Of a DNA stretch of 64,000 nucleotides, positions 41,861 through 53,797 are shown in pieces (position 1 is the stretch's first letter; each line of letters begins with the position of its first letter). The stretch is from contig JAKJHU010000036.1 in the NCBI GenBank assembly GCA_022316685.1, forward strand, positions 5,870,036 to 5,934,035. The letters are read 5' to 3'. The notes under the pieces are model-generated. The model was not told the origin of the DNA. It searched no databases and was given only the letters and a program-made list of their open reading frames with translations. The translations under genes were made by a program, and so were the position numbers. This DNA is from Progne subis subis. Taxonomy: Eukaryota; Chordata; Aves; Passeriformes; Hirundinidae.

Positions 41861-42922
41861 CAATCAAAAAGAGGGGGTGCTGTCCACAGTGATTGGGACC
41901 CCTTCCCCCAACAAGCAGTTCAGGGTTTATGCAAAGATCAGGCCAAATTTGGATATGAAAGAGAATACTTTTGCAACCGTTTAAAAGCAAATTTAACAAG
42001 GAATACTACAGTTCCCTTTGACCTCCAAAAAGATTTGCTTCCGGAACTTTGGCAAAATCCTGAAACAGCTGTTGATAATAAGAATCTGCCAATTCAATTA
42101 GCAACCCAGCCTGATAAGTCTTTCCAACCTTACAGTAAAATAAAGCAGCTTCCATCAGAACCTTTAGTAGTATTTGTGGAGCAGTTAACCCGAGCTATCG
42201 AGTTACAGGTTAAGAATGAAGGACCCCGGGAACAGGTCCTGGGGGTGATGGCTCTGGCCGATGCAGACGAACAGTGCAAGGCAGCTATCCTCAGCCTGTC
42301 TATAGAACCGGCTTCAACTTTACATGACATGCTCCAGGTGTGTGCCAGGAAGATTCCCTTCGTAAAAGCTCATCAAAACCACAATTCCAGAGTCAAGCCA
42401 CCACAAAAAGCTGCTGCTGCAGACACCGTGCCTCCTGTACCTGTGCCACGGCCACTGCCCAAGAGAAGAACAACGTGTCTCCTATGCAATCAGGCTGGAC
42501 ATTGGGCATCTCAATGCCCTTTAAAGAAGCAATTTCTGGACTTCCGGGACAATGGGGGTGGGAGGTCTCAAACGTCCGAAGGGAATTTTTCAAAAAAAAT
42601 AGAAAATGTAAATGTTACACTAAATAATCCTGCTTTAACCAGTTCTACCTTTCAGCAAAAGTCACCAGATATGATAGTAAAGGATCCAGCTACCAGAGAA
42701 ACAAAAAGTCCTCATGATCAGGTCACCTGGGGTCGTGGGTGCGTCTATGTGTCCATTTCCCCAGATCTCAAGTGGGTGCCAGCTGAGTGGGTGAAACCTT
42801 TCATCCCTAAAACTACAAAGCCACCTGCAGAGGCCCACAAGTGGCCAGTGCTGCCTGGAGGAGGAGAAAGCGTCGAACCTTCTCCTTCTAATTATCATTA
42901 TTCCTTAACAGTGTTTTTCTAG
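41861..42922 (+). pseudogene. gag capsid-nucleocapsid fused in frame to integrase C-terminus
   Basis: The frame is open from 41861 to TAG at 42920-42922 (353 codons), but its first methionine-capable start is unclear; there is no good upstream ATG. The first part is capsid with an internal loss (EREYFCNRLKANLTRN; then a major homology region, IKQLPSEPLVVFVEQLTRAI). A zinc knuckle CLLCNQAGHWASQC follows at about 42475-42516. From about 42610 the sequence is integrase C-terminal domain (VTWGRGCVYVSISPDLKWVP), aligning with VTWGRGYACVSTPTGLRWLP in the intact pol. The join removed about 3.4 kb relative to a full element but kept the frame. It may be the signature of a non-autonomous lineage. Confidence 0.8.
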
Positions 42923-43041
42923 ACAATTTGCACTAAAGGTCATTTTTCTTTTGCAACTTTAAAGGTACTCAAGGTCCGAACTCTGAGCATCTCCCACGAA
43001 CCGAGCCTTCCTCCTTCTTAATTTAATAAGAAAAGGGGATT

Positions 43042-43398
43042 TGTTGTAATGCATTAATTGGGGTTATATTTCATTTGATTTGTAATGTTTTTTCTATGTA
43101 TCTGTCCTTGCCCAGCAGTGTCCATCCCCCACACTGAAATGTAACCCAGCCCTGTTCCCTCCCACTTCTCCCTTATTGGGTGGTGCCTCTGGGCCCTGCC
43201 TCTAGGCCCAGCCTCCTGGGGGAAAAAGCCCTGACAGGGGAGGGGTGAGGTCTCTCTGGCACCAGCAAGTCATCGGGACAGTCCAGCAAAGCAGGCAGGA
43301 CTTGAGAATAAAAGCTGTAAAATCCCATCCAAAGCCAGATAGCAGACTCTTTTACTTTTGCCATCGGCGGTCGTCTAGTCTTGTGGGGTAATACTACA
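43042..43398 (+). repeat. 3' LTR of the old ERVK-type provirus
   Basis: 357 bases from TGTTGTAATGCATTAATTGG to GGGGTAATACTACA, with AATAAA at 43307-43312. It is preceded by the polypurine tract AAGAAAAGGGGAT and followed by AGATTG. Confidence 0.85.
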
Positions 43399-43518
43399 AG
43401 ATTGGATGGGACTTTGACCATAGTGATCTAAGTAGAAGATATCCCTGTCCATGGTAAAGGTTATAACTAGATGATCTTCAAGATCTCTTCTAACTCATAC
43501 TTATCTATGATTTTATTA
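43399..43518 (+). mobile_element. CR1 LINE 3' end, continuation of 39895-40104
   Basis: AGATTGGATGGGACTTTGAC, then AACTAGATGATCTTCAAGAT and CTATGATTTTATTATTCTG are the terminal CR1 sense motifs. The element resumes where the copy at 40104 stopped. Confidence 0.85.
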
Positions 43519-43599
43519 TTCTGTTGACCTTTCTTCTTTCTAGCAACTTGTTCGTATTAAAACAAATGTGTAGGTGGCTGGCTTTAGAGGATTCAGTTA

Positions 43600-44172
43600 C
43601 TGAGAACTTTCTCAACACTGTTCACATACATATTTATCCCAATATCCTGCATAGTTTGAGATTTTTATGTCCATTTTCACTGCCTCAGCTTTCCCATGCA
43701 TTTTTGTGTAGCATCACTGTGTGGCTAGGGAAGACTCCCTGAGAGATGGGAACTTTCTCTACAGTGTTCATATACATATTTATCTGAAATATCCTACACA
43801 ATTTGAGAAAGAAATAAAAGAGATTGTTTCTGGTTTTGTGACAGCAGAACAGTCTTCCCATCCTCCTATCCCCCATCAGAGCCTTATGTCTAATAACTTT
43901 AAAATCGAGGACTTTCCTTCTGCAATGGAAATTTTTTGGGGACAACGATTCAGGGACTTCTTCCAGCTAACAAAAAGCAGGTAGCTGAAGCAGAATGGAA
44001 CTGGCTTCTGTTATCAACCATGTACAGGAAAAAAAACCCACTGAGCTGTGCCATAATCTTCTGTCTTTGAAACTCACTAAATTTAATGTCCATTTTCACT
44101 GCCTCAGCTTTCCCACGTGTTTTGTGTAGCATCACTGTGTAGCTAGGGAAGACTCCCTGAGAGATGAGAACT
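43600..44172. repeat. imperfect direct repeats
   Basis: 43677-43754 and 44086-44172 are about 90% alike over 80 bases (TCACTGCCTCAGCTTTCCCA ... GACTCCCTGAGAGATG). Separately, 43611-43660 resembles 43757-43806 (CATACATATTTATC ... TTTGAGA). The overlapping pattern suggests a tandem duplication followed by an insertion or loss. No family is recognised. Confidence 0.75.
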
Positions 44173-44357
44173 CCTGAATTTTCATTAAATTCTATTACTG
44201 CAGTTTTTAATTTTCTACAGTTAATCCTGATGATTAAAGCAAGATTGAGTGGATGTAGGAATCTTTTTAGATTTAGCCCTATGTTTGGAGCTAGCATTTA
44301 TGTGACTTAAAATACTCCCTTTCATTCTTTGCCAGAAATTATTTTCATGTAGTCATG

Positions 44358-44360
<3 letters not shown>

Positions 44361-44411
<51 letters not shown>
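44361..44411. repeat. (TA)n microsatellite
   Basis: About 25 uninterrupted TA units. It is self-complementary and likely polymorphic in length. Confidence 0.95.
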
Positions 44412-44414
<3 letters not shown>

Positions 44415-46140
44415 ACTTGCTACCTTGAATTTCTATATAATTCTTCTGTATACTACATCTGGAGCCCCTTTTCTTCGAATACCCATTCAGCATTACTTCA
44501 TTCAAAAGTATTCTCTCTCCTGAATTCTTTACTATTAATATAGTTTCTTGGCTTCTAAACAGAGGTGTCCTGCTGGGCCATCAGTGAGACTTAAGTGCTA
44601 TAGTTTGCACATATGCTAGTAAATCATATTTCATATGGAGGAGAAATTAACCACACTGTAACTCATTATATGCTGAGTGCAACTAAGGTGAAAAATGTGA
44701 TTCTTTAATTTTAATAAACATTTCAAATTCACTTTCCCATCTTTTTTTTACCCAATTATAATATCTCATCATCATTTTTACAAGCTGATTTCACAGCCAC
44801 AGAAGTGCATTCCAAGGAGGTTATTGATAATCCATATCACTCAGTAAGTTATGAATCATACAATTACGCTCTCCCTTCAGAAACCAGGTAGCTCCATACA
44901 GACAGCACTAGAACTGATCCTCCTGTTGACGCTTTAAATCTTGGACTATACTCAGGCATTGCATCAGACAATACTAGCTGTGCTCAGTAGAAAGTCTCCC
45001 AGAGAGTCTGTTAATAGCAAGAGAATTAGTAAGCTAAAATTTTCCAGACACCTGTTTGTCCAGACACTTGTGGTCAGATTCATGCTCTGATATAGTTTTA
45101 CTCATATGGGTCTACATTTTTAATCAAGACACTGACTTTTGATGTAATATTTCATAAGCAGAGAAAGCAATAAAGAATAAAAGTATAATATTCTAGTAGA
45201 ATGAAGGAAACAAGATGGTTGAAGGCTTAACCTGCACAAATGAAAAAAAATTAAAATGAAAATAGGAAGTTATTTTAAAATTTTTGATTAGTTCAGATGA
45301 AAGCAAGCTACTCATAAAAGATACATTTCAAAAAAAATTGCTGGGTTTGATATAAAATTAGTGAAGAATAATGTAATTACTTATAATATACTGGTCAGAC
45401 TGAATGTCTTAATAATTTCTTATGACCTTAGACTTTTTTATTTTACCAATCTATGACTAAATTAAATATTTGATAATTTAGTGGTAAACGCTCTCATTTC
45501 AACACACAGATATATTCTTTGCAACCTGTAGTTTCTTCAAAGTTGTGTCTTTAGTACAAAGTATATTGGTTGCTGCACAAAAAATAGAGGTCATTATACA
45601 AATTGTATTTTTTTTCCTTTTCAGTTTATTGTCTCCTCTATTATTATAATACTGTGTTGAAAGGTGTGTGGATGGTTGTATGTGTGTGTATACATATGTG
45701 CACAGGGGTAAATTCATTGGGTAGTAAAAATGATTCAAAACTGATAAACTTCAAGTGTTTGAGAAATATTTTATAGTGCCCCAAAAGCATTACTTGCCAT
45801 TTGGAAAATGCAGAAGAGAATAAAGAGAAATTAAACTTTTGAAGTATGGAATATTGCAAAATCAATTTAATTACGTAGCAGCAATGCTTATTTTCAGACC
45901 ACTATATTAAAACAAACATGTTCAGCTTAACTTGTCGTTCCACTGTAGTATGTTTTACATGGCCCTCATGTCATTTTAACAAAACCAGACAACTTTCACT
46001 TTTTCTTCAAAAGAATGGGAGATAAAATCCTTCTTCTTTCAAGTATTATTACACAATCATGTGATGACCTATGAACAAAACCAGTGGTTGTTTTTTGGTT
46101 TGGTTTGGTTGTTTTTTGTTTTGGTTTGGCTGGGTTTTTT
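44412..46140. other. AT-rich intergenic DNA, nothing recognised
   Basis: Only short open frames without protein character are found, and no repeat family is recognised. Confidence 0.5.
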
Positions 46141-46150
46141 GTGGGTTTTT

Positions 46151-46168
46151 CTTTCTTTCTTTCTTTTT

Positions 46169-46256
<88 letters not shown>

Positions 46257-46340
46257 TTCTTTTTTTTCTTTTTTTTTTTTTTTTTTTTCTTGGTTTTTTT
46301 TCCTTTTTTTTTTTTTTTCTTTTTTTTTTCTTTTTTTTCC
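46151..46340. repeat. (CTTT)n microsatellite and polypyrimidine tract
   Basis: An array of CTTT units from about 46151 to 46256 is followed by T-rich pyrimidine DNA to about 46340. Nearly the whole 190 bases is C/T on the plus strand. Apparent open frames of poly-Phe/Ser or Lys/Glu here are artefacts of the repeat. Confidence 0.95.
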
Positions 46341-47369
46341 CAGAGTATAAGGCATTTTTGAACATACTTGGTTTAAACTTCGTGTAATCAATGAACCCAG
46401 AAATTGGAAAATGTAATTCATCTTTTTTCCTGCTGATGAGAGACACAGTATTCTGGGGTTTCCTCCTCATGTCATCAGAATTACCTCAAAAGCTTCTCAC
46501 ACTCTGACTAATAAGCTATTACTGGGTTGTTGTTCCTCTAGCAGCCAGAGGTACAAATCAGCACCCTTTTTTCCCAATGAAATAACAAGAAGAATGTTGG
46601 AGGTTAATGTTGATCCAACAATAGCCTGATCTAATAAGTAGCTGTTAGTCACTTACTCTCGGTCCTGCTTCTCAAAGGCCTGGGTAGATTATTTTGAAAG
46701 ACACAACCCTATCATACTTACGACCTTTCTTTGGCCTGAGATCTGCTGAAAATCAAAGGATCTTTGAAAATTTTGCAGACACCTGTTTGTGATTTTATCA
46801 TTGTGAGCAGCGAGTTTTCCTATGTTGACGTCTGGAAATAGTGGGATAATATTTATTTGTATAAATTAAACAATACTAATATAAATAACAATTTTAGGTT
46901 GGGGGAAAACAAACAAACAAACAGAAAAGAAGAAGGAAGAAATATTCCAGATTCTTTGCTGAAATAAACACCAAATTTACTTTTAAGCCCGAACACACAA
47001 TTTGCTCAACATGGCAAAAGATTGGAGGGGGGGAAGTGCTGACAAAAATATTTGTTTTGCTTAGTTAAAACTGACACAAATTTTGAAGTGACTGTTTTTC
47101 TTGATGATAACCATAAATATTTGACATCATAGTTAAACAATTTTACTCAGAATCTTTATTTTTTCTTTGAAATTGTTCTGACCAATACATTTAGTCTACT
47201 AATGTCACTGATATATTTTCTACCATTTGAATGCACCATCTATTTCGCTAACACATCTCATGATCTGAGATTTCTTCCTTTTTAACACTTTGACAAAATT
47301 TGCTTCTTCTGTAATTTATTAGTGAAAGATTTGCAGTTCTTAAATTGTTTTCAAGCTATTTTTTTTCTT

Positions 47370-47401
<32 letters not shown>

Positions 47402-48620
47402 CCCCACTACTTCTGTGTTTTGGAAGTAATGCCAGAAAAGAAGGATAATAATAAAAAAATGATGATAAAAAAATAATATGTTAATTAAAGCTTCTTTTTT
47501 GTTTGCTTGTGGTTTGGTTTGGTTTGTTTTGTTTTGCTTTTCCCTATTGCAGACCTTAACTGAAAGGGTTCAAAGTCTATGGGCAACTGGAGAATCTCTT
47601 TTTCTTTCTTGGCATAGCATGAAAAACGTAAAGAAAATTGCATATTTGGAAATGCTGTTTTTAAAGAATTTGATTAACTAGGTTTCTATAGATCCTTCAA
47701 AGTTCTTTTTTACTAGTCTCCTTCAATGAATGTATATTCAGAATTATTTATAATACTTGTCAAACTTCTCCATAATTTTCTCAGATTATCTTTTGACTAT
47801 AAACTGAAGAATGGCAAGCAGACATTACTTTTTCTGAATTTTATTTCTGCCCCTTTATTTGCTTTCAAGATGTCATTGAAATTTTAAAGTATTAAAACAT
47901 GGAAATTGTTCCTAGGTAGAGCTAACAATACATAATACAAGAAATTATCTTCCTTTAAAATATTGTAAAGAGGAAATGAGTTTTAAATTATGCTTTTTTT
48001 TTTTTTTTTTTTTTTTTTTTTTCCTCCCCCCTCATGAAATAATGACTTCTTTCATCAGCTGGCAGGCACCAATGTCACAATTCCTAGTTAAAAAAAAATC
48101 ACCCCCTTCTATTCTCTCCTACTGCAGCTTCCAACTGCTTTTTGGGTTACTGGCAAGCATGAAGTTAGCTATGTGGGGCAGAAGTGGTGAAAGACTTGTT
48201 GTTCTCTGAAGCACATTTAGAACACTCCAAGACACTGACAAATCAGTCTAAAACATTGTAAATACGTGTTCATATATACTTATGGGAGTGTCCTAAATGC
48301 TTGTATGGAAATTATTTCTGTTGAAAACAAAAAATTCCTCAAGTCTTCTTGGAGAATTTGATTTTGTTCTCTGTGCATAAAAGTGTTTATAGCATGTTAT
48401 TGAAGGTGAAGTTACTTCCCCTTCTGTATTTCAACAGCCACTTCCACCTTTTTGTTCAGCTTTTGTTTTTGAGGATATTTTTTAAATTAGAAAACATGCC
48501 TACAGCTACTGCATTTTTTTTTAAGAAAATAAACTTGAAATTTCCATTTAAATTCCCTATTAATAAATCTGATTCAAAATACTACCATAGTTTAAATTAT
48601 ACAGTTTGGTCCATTTTTTC

Positions 48621-48659
<39 letters not shown>

Positions 48660-50634
48660 CTCAGACAGATAATTTTTAGTATTTTGAAATTGATTTTAAG
48701 TGCAGAGAAGGTTCTTTAGAAAATTTTATCTACTAATGGAGCTATATGAATGGCTCAGATGAGGCTGAGGTATTAAGCAAATAGCACACATCCTTTATGA
48801 AGGTTAGCCACCAATGTGTGTTTCATTGTCAGCTTGTGAGCAAAATAATCACCTTCTAACTATCTTTTTAATTTTCATTACATTCCAAAACTCTCTGAAT
48901 GTGAAGTGTCCTTGACCAAAAAAACCAAAACAAAACAAAACAAAAAAACCCCACATCTGCTAGTACCTTTAATAAGTGCCTTTTGTACCGTTTAACAGAT
49001 GCATGCATATATGTCTGTTAAATAATGCTAAAATATCAGTGATCAGAGAGTACACATCTGTAAAACTCATAGAGAATTGCCTTGAACTGCTTAATTTTTA
49101 TTTCTGCTTTCTTTCAGGGGTGGAAAACTTCAGTGATAAACAATAATTATCACTTGTTCTCTAATCCTCTCCTGCTTCTCTCTCTTTGTTCATGGAGTAT
49201 AGCACTTTTAATAAATCAATTCACAATGGCAGTGAATTATTTCCAATTTGTTGATGCTTTTTCTAGATTGCAGAGAAAACAGATGGCTAGCAGTTATGGT
49301 CCCATGGTCTGCTTTTGGCTATTCACTGGTGCAGGAGAGAGAAAAAAGGAGGAAAGCACTAGCAGCCAGGATCCCTCAAGCAAAAAGCACTTCCAGGAGG
49401 GTGAGTCAGAGCACCTGAGGGAGGCAAGCAGAGTGCTTATCATCTCTCTCATTTATTACCTGAGAGGCTGATGGCAGATGGAGTGAGAGAACATAGGTCT
49501 CCTGTAGGGCTAGATAAGGAAACAAGATCATTGATTGCTATATACAAAAGCACAGTGAAGAAACCAGTGGAAAAACTGCCTGGAAGCAAAATAGGAAAAT
49601 GCATAAAACAGCAATAAAAACATTAAGACCAATAATAATGATAAGCAAGCAGATGTCACAGAGCTGTGAAACTTCAACCTTTCTGCTCTTTTACCTCATA
49701 ATAAGATGTGCCAATTCTAGCCTTACAAAAAACGTGGGTTTTTTATGAAATATAGCTTATGAAATATAACATCACAAGATCCCCTTCTACAAGTCCAACA
49801 CTGCCCTCCTAATAGATTCCAGGGTGTTAGGGAAAAACAGGTGTTCAACAATCTGTGGCATATGGAGTTTCTACTCTTTGGCTTTAATTTACTTCTGTTC
49901 CTTTCTCTGTAAACTGTGCTGTGATATATGTTACCTAGTTTCCCTTGGAGTAAGTGTGGAATAGTTACAAAACAAGTTTGGGTGGTTTTTTTTTTTGTTT
50001 TGTTTTGTTTTGTGTTGTTGTTGTTGTGGTTTGTTTGGTTGGTTGGTTTTTTGTTTGTCTTTTTGTTTGTTTGTTTGTTTGTTTTTTCCCAACTCTTTCA
50101 AGGTTAACAATGCAGAATATTCTGGCAGCTGGAGAGGAGATGTGTAAAATGCATTGCAAATCAAAATTTGCTTTGTGTCAATGCTAAGCACACCTACATA
50201 AAAACTTAAATATTGCATGTTTCTACAGACTATGGAATGAATCTGCAGAACTTGAAAGAATGGGACTAGTTAAAGATTCAACCAATATTCCACTGATTGG
50301 CCTACTTTTTGCTACCTTTGTTATTGTTTAAATCTATACTACCTGTCCTGAAAATTCTTTTGCCTTGTTTGAAACTACAAAAGAGGAATATTTTGAAAGT
50401 TCAAAGCAAATCAGCCAAGCTGCTTTCAGCTTGTAGGGCAGCAAAAATGTAACATGTTTCTGCTTCAATTTACACATTCATTATGTTAATTCTTTGAAGT
50501 TATTTTTGGAGGAATGTGTTAGCAACCTTCATTGAAACATATTCTGTTTCATGCGTGCACGCATTCATGTTCATGCATATTTGTTCAGGAAAAAAAATTG
50601 TAGATGGTTTAAAATAAACTTGTCCTCATTCGGC

Positions 50635-50665
<31 letters not shown>

Positions 50666-50899
50666 CCCTCACAGCTTTGTGGATTTTGATATTGAATTGT
50701 AGCGAGATTGGTTGTTTTGGGTAATCAAGTATTCTCACTCCCCAAATCTCCTGAAAGTGTCTCATTATAATAGCAATATATTCACTAAAGCTGACATAAT
50801 GGATAATATATTAATTCTGATTTTAATTTGTATGCCCTTCTCCTCTTTCACATTGTTGCTGGTGTCAGATTGGTGATATGATAGGCTAAGTCTGCATTA
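46341..50899. other. AT-rich intergenic DNA with several poly(T) tracts
   Basis: T runs lie at 47372-47401, 47994-48022, 48624-48659 and 50639-50665, and a GTTT/TTG-rich stretch at 49983-50088. The 129-codon frame at 49082-49471 has a hydrophobic start but no recognisable family and is probably chance. No LINE or LTR is recognised. Confidence 0.5.
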
Positions 50900-51525
50900 A
50901 TCACAGAATCACAGAATTATAGAATCATAGAATCACAGAATCAATTAGGTTGGAAATGGAGATCATTGAGTCCAGCCTATGACCTAGTACAAGCTTGTCA
51001 ACAAAACTATGGCACTGAGTGCCACATCCAGTCTCTTTTAAACACCTCCAGTGACTCCACCATTTCTCTGGATAGCCCATTCCGACTCCCAACCATCCTT
51101 CCTGTAAAGAATTGTTTTTCTAATGTCTAGCCTAAACCTCCCCTGTTGCAGCTTTAAGACTGTGCCCTCTTCTCCTCTTGCTGGCTGCCTGGGAGAAGAG
51201 ATTGACACCACCTGGCTGCAGCCTCCTTTCAGACAGTTAGGGAGAGTGATAAGGACACCTTGAGCCTCCTTTTCTCCAGGCTGAACACCCCCAGCCCCCT
51301 CAGCCGCTCTTCACAGGCCTTGTGTTTTAGATCCTTCACCAGCGCTGTTCCCCTTCAATGGATGTGTCTGAGAATCTCGGCAGGAGAATCAGCAGGAGAA
51401 TCTCAACATCCTTCCTAAATTGAGGGGCCCAGAACTAGACGCTATACTCAAGGTGCAGCCTCACCAGTACTGAGTACAGGGGAATAATGCTTCCACTGGC
51501 CATATTATACAGGCCAGGTACAATT
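50900..51525 (-). mobile_element. CR1 LINE 3' fragment
   Basis: It starts with five to six AGAATCAC/AGAATCAT units, the antisense form of the CR1 3' terminal microsatellite. AATTAGGTTGGAAATGGAGA, ACCTCCAGTGACTCCACC, CCTAAACCTCCCCTG, TTTCTCCAGGCTGAACACCC and GAGGGGCCCAGAACTAGACG follow. This is the canonical order. Frames are broken. Confidence 0.9.
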
Positions 51526-52349
51526 AAAGATTCTTGCAAATACTGGCAAATTCACTGGCAAATTCTGGCAAATACACTGTGGGCAAATAAATTATGCATG
51601 CCTGTGTTTTCTCTTTGGTGTTGGAGCTTGCATTATTAAGCTGTCTCACACCCCACTACTGGGAAGTCATGTAAAAACTATGTGGTGTTAAGAGTTACTG
51701 TGCAATACTATCCCTCAAAGCGTGCCCAGGCATGACTTGGGGAGTACTAGCTGTCCCTGACCAAACTGCTAAATGTGGCAGTAATTTAATGACACTTGTC
51801 TTCGAGTACCTTGTGATGGTCCCTGACCCAGGCAAATAAACCAGCAAAGGTGTAACCTGTATATAACCCTCCACCCAGGGATTCACTTGGCTGTGATACA
51901 AAGCCTGGTTTTGATAGAGAACATTTGTGCAACCTTGGCTTAGGTTTCTGAGGAAACTGCTGAGCAGTAGGAAGGAGCCATCAGAAAGTGCATAAGCCGT
52001 AAGCCATTCAAGGTAAGAAAGGTAAAATTTCAGATAAAGAGAGGACTATTGAGACTGGGTAGTTAGTAGTTCAAGGATTCAGGAAGGAAAACACTGATAT
52101 GAAAGGGTAAAAAGTCCCATGGAAAAAACAGGGAATTGAAAAATAGCAACATGGCAAAGTAAAAGCAGCAGTACAATTCCATAAGGAACAGCAGTCATCC
52201 CTTATTCCGCTGGGTGAGGGAGTGAACAACAGAGACTTATTATGTGTCCTGCCATGAGGAGTGAATTTATTAATGCCTAACCTTTTGATTCTCATTATCT
52301 GTTGTATGTGTTAGTCTATAAGCAACTGCTTTGGTCTTTAAAATGGCAT
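51526..52349. other. unassigned, possible old LTR
   Basis: It begins with a small tandem of ACTGGCAAAT-like units (about 51539-51577). Farther on is a GTATATAACCCTCCACCC segment (51859-51876) like a promoter box. No TG...CA pair or target duplication could be set, so this stays unassigned. Confidence 0.35.
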
Positions 52350-53100
52350 ATCACAGAATATTCTGAGTTGGAAGGAACCCACAAGGATCAAGTCCAATTC
52401 CCTGACCTGCACATGTCTACTCCTAAGAGTTACATCATGCGCCTGAGAGTATTGTCCAAATGCTTCCTGAACTGTGTCACGTTGGTACTGTGCGGGGAGC
52501 TGTGCTGTGCTGCTACCCTGGGAGCCTCTTCCAGTGTCAACCAACCTCTGGATGAAGAACCTTTTCCTGATATCCAGCCTAAACCTCCCCTGACACAACT
52601 TCAGGCCCTTCCCTCAGGTCCTGTCACTGGTCCCCAGAGAGAAGAGATCAGCCCGTCCCCCTTCCCTCACAAGGAAGTTATAACTGCAATATTTCCCTTT
52701 TTCTCCAGGCTGAACAGACCAAGTGACTTCAACATGGCTTCCCCTCAAGGCCCTTCACCATCTTTGTTGCCCTCCTTTGGATGATCTCTAATGGCTTAAT
52801 ATCTGTCTTGTATTCTGGCACCCAAAACTGTCCCCAGCACTCGAGGTGAGGCTGCCCCAGTGCAGAGCAGAACGCAGCAGGATAATTCCCTCCCTTGCCT
52901 GGCTGGCGATACTGGGCCTGAGGTACCCCGGGACATGTCTGGGGTACCAGGGCACTGCTGTCCTGGTTCTGGCTGCCAGGGCACTGCTGACTCATGTTAA
53001 ATTTTCCTTAAACCAGTATCCCCTGATCCCTTTCTGAGGCACTGCTTTCCAGTGTCTCATTCCTCAGTCTGTCGATACATTCAGGATTGTCCCACTCATA
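52350..53100 (-). mobile_element. CR1 LINE 3' fragment
   Basis: ATCACAGAATATTCTGAGTT, then GGAAGGAACCCACAAGGATC, CCTAAACCTCCCCTGACACA, TTTTTCTCCAGGCTGAACAG and GCACCCAAAACTGTCCCCAG are antisense CR1 motifs in order. On the minus strand 52729-52995 shows the RT C-terminal theme [20 protein letters not shown] followed by [11 protein letters not shown]. Inactive. Confidence 0.9.
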
Positions 53101-53797
53101 TTTGTAAAGTGTTTTTTGTTCACAGGAAAAATTGTCCATCAATATAATTCAGAAAGGCAAGGTTGGTGAGATTATATGAAAAGACAATTTATCAGTCTGA
53201 TGATACTTAAAAAAAATTCTCTCTCTAGGAAATGGTTTTGTTTCATTGTGCAAAGCACAGAATAAAATAAAACTGATTTTCTATATCTTAAGGGTATTGT
53301 AGTTTCAAAATGTATGGCCCTGATCTTGTAGAGAACTTGATTTTACATGAATATCACAAGTAAATAATTCATTGCAAGATTAAGATTATATTAGAATATA
53401 ATTTACAAGATTGCAGCTCTAGGAAAATTGTATTGGATTAATGCATCCTCAGTCAGAGATTATGTTTTTTTCATTAATTCTTTATCAGTGAAAGCAATGT
53501 TATGGGGAACCAGGTAACATTTCAAGAAACAATTAAAAGAAACAAGAATCAAAATATGGATGGCCAGGCTTTGGTGATGCCCTCATGTTCAGCTCTGCTC
53601 CCCTTCCAACTTCTCTGCAAATTTTGAATTTTTGAATTCAAAATATGCAGAGAAGATTCAAAAGTGAGGTTTTGAATCTCACTGTCAGTGTGTCCATGAA
53701 GATTTGAGTTACTGGACATACAAATAAAGGATACATAAAGGATTAAATACTAATACAAAGAAAAAATAGAATGAATCCTAGCTTTTTATTTAGGCAC
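53101..53797. other. AT-rich spacer containing a perfect-looking hairpin
   Basis: Unique AT-rich DNA, except for the inverted repeat at 53610-53655. Confidence 0.5.
53610..53655. repeat. 20-bp inverted repeat (hairpin)
   Basis: CTTCTCTGCAAATTTTGAAT (53610-53629) and its reverse complement with one mismatch (53636-53655) are separated by six bases. As RNA or single-stranded DNA this would fold into a strong stem. No known element is recognised around it. Confidence 0.85.

Larger units (their letters stand above)
40105..43398 (+). mobile_element. old internally deleted ERVK-type provirus, nested in CR1
   Basis: A 3294-base element flanked by AGGTTG (40099-40104) and AGATTG (43399-43404), a 6-bp duplication with one change. 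It has LTRs of about 357 bases, a leader with a candidate donor (GGTGAGTA near 40850), a matrix remnant, a capsid-nucleocapsid frame joined to the C-terminal end of integrase, a polypurine tract (43028-43040) and the 3' LTR. Protease, RT, RNase H and most of integrase are missing. The two LTRs differ at roughly 8% of aligned positions plus several indels, so it is much older than the provirus at 17924. Confidence 0.85.

Noticed and set aside
46061..46470. Several 88-141-codon frames of Phe/Ser/Leu or Lys/Glu
   Set aside because: Translations of the CTTT and T-rich tracts.
49082..49471. 129-codon open frame with a hydrophobic start
   Set aside because: It looks superficially like a secreted protein, but the composition matches the background and nothing supports it as an exon.
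52302..52784. 160-codon plus-strand open frame
   Set aside because: It lies antisense across a CR1 3' fragment; CR1 3' DNA often gives chance frames of this size.
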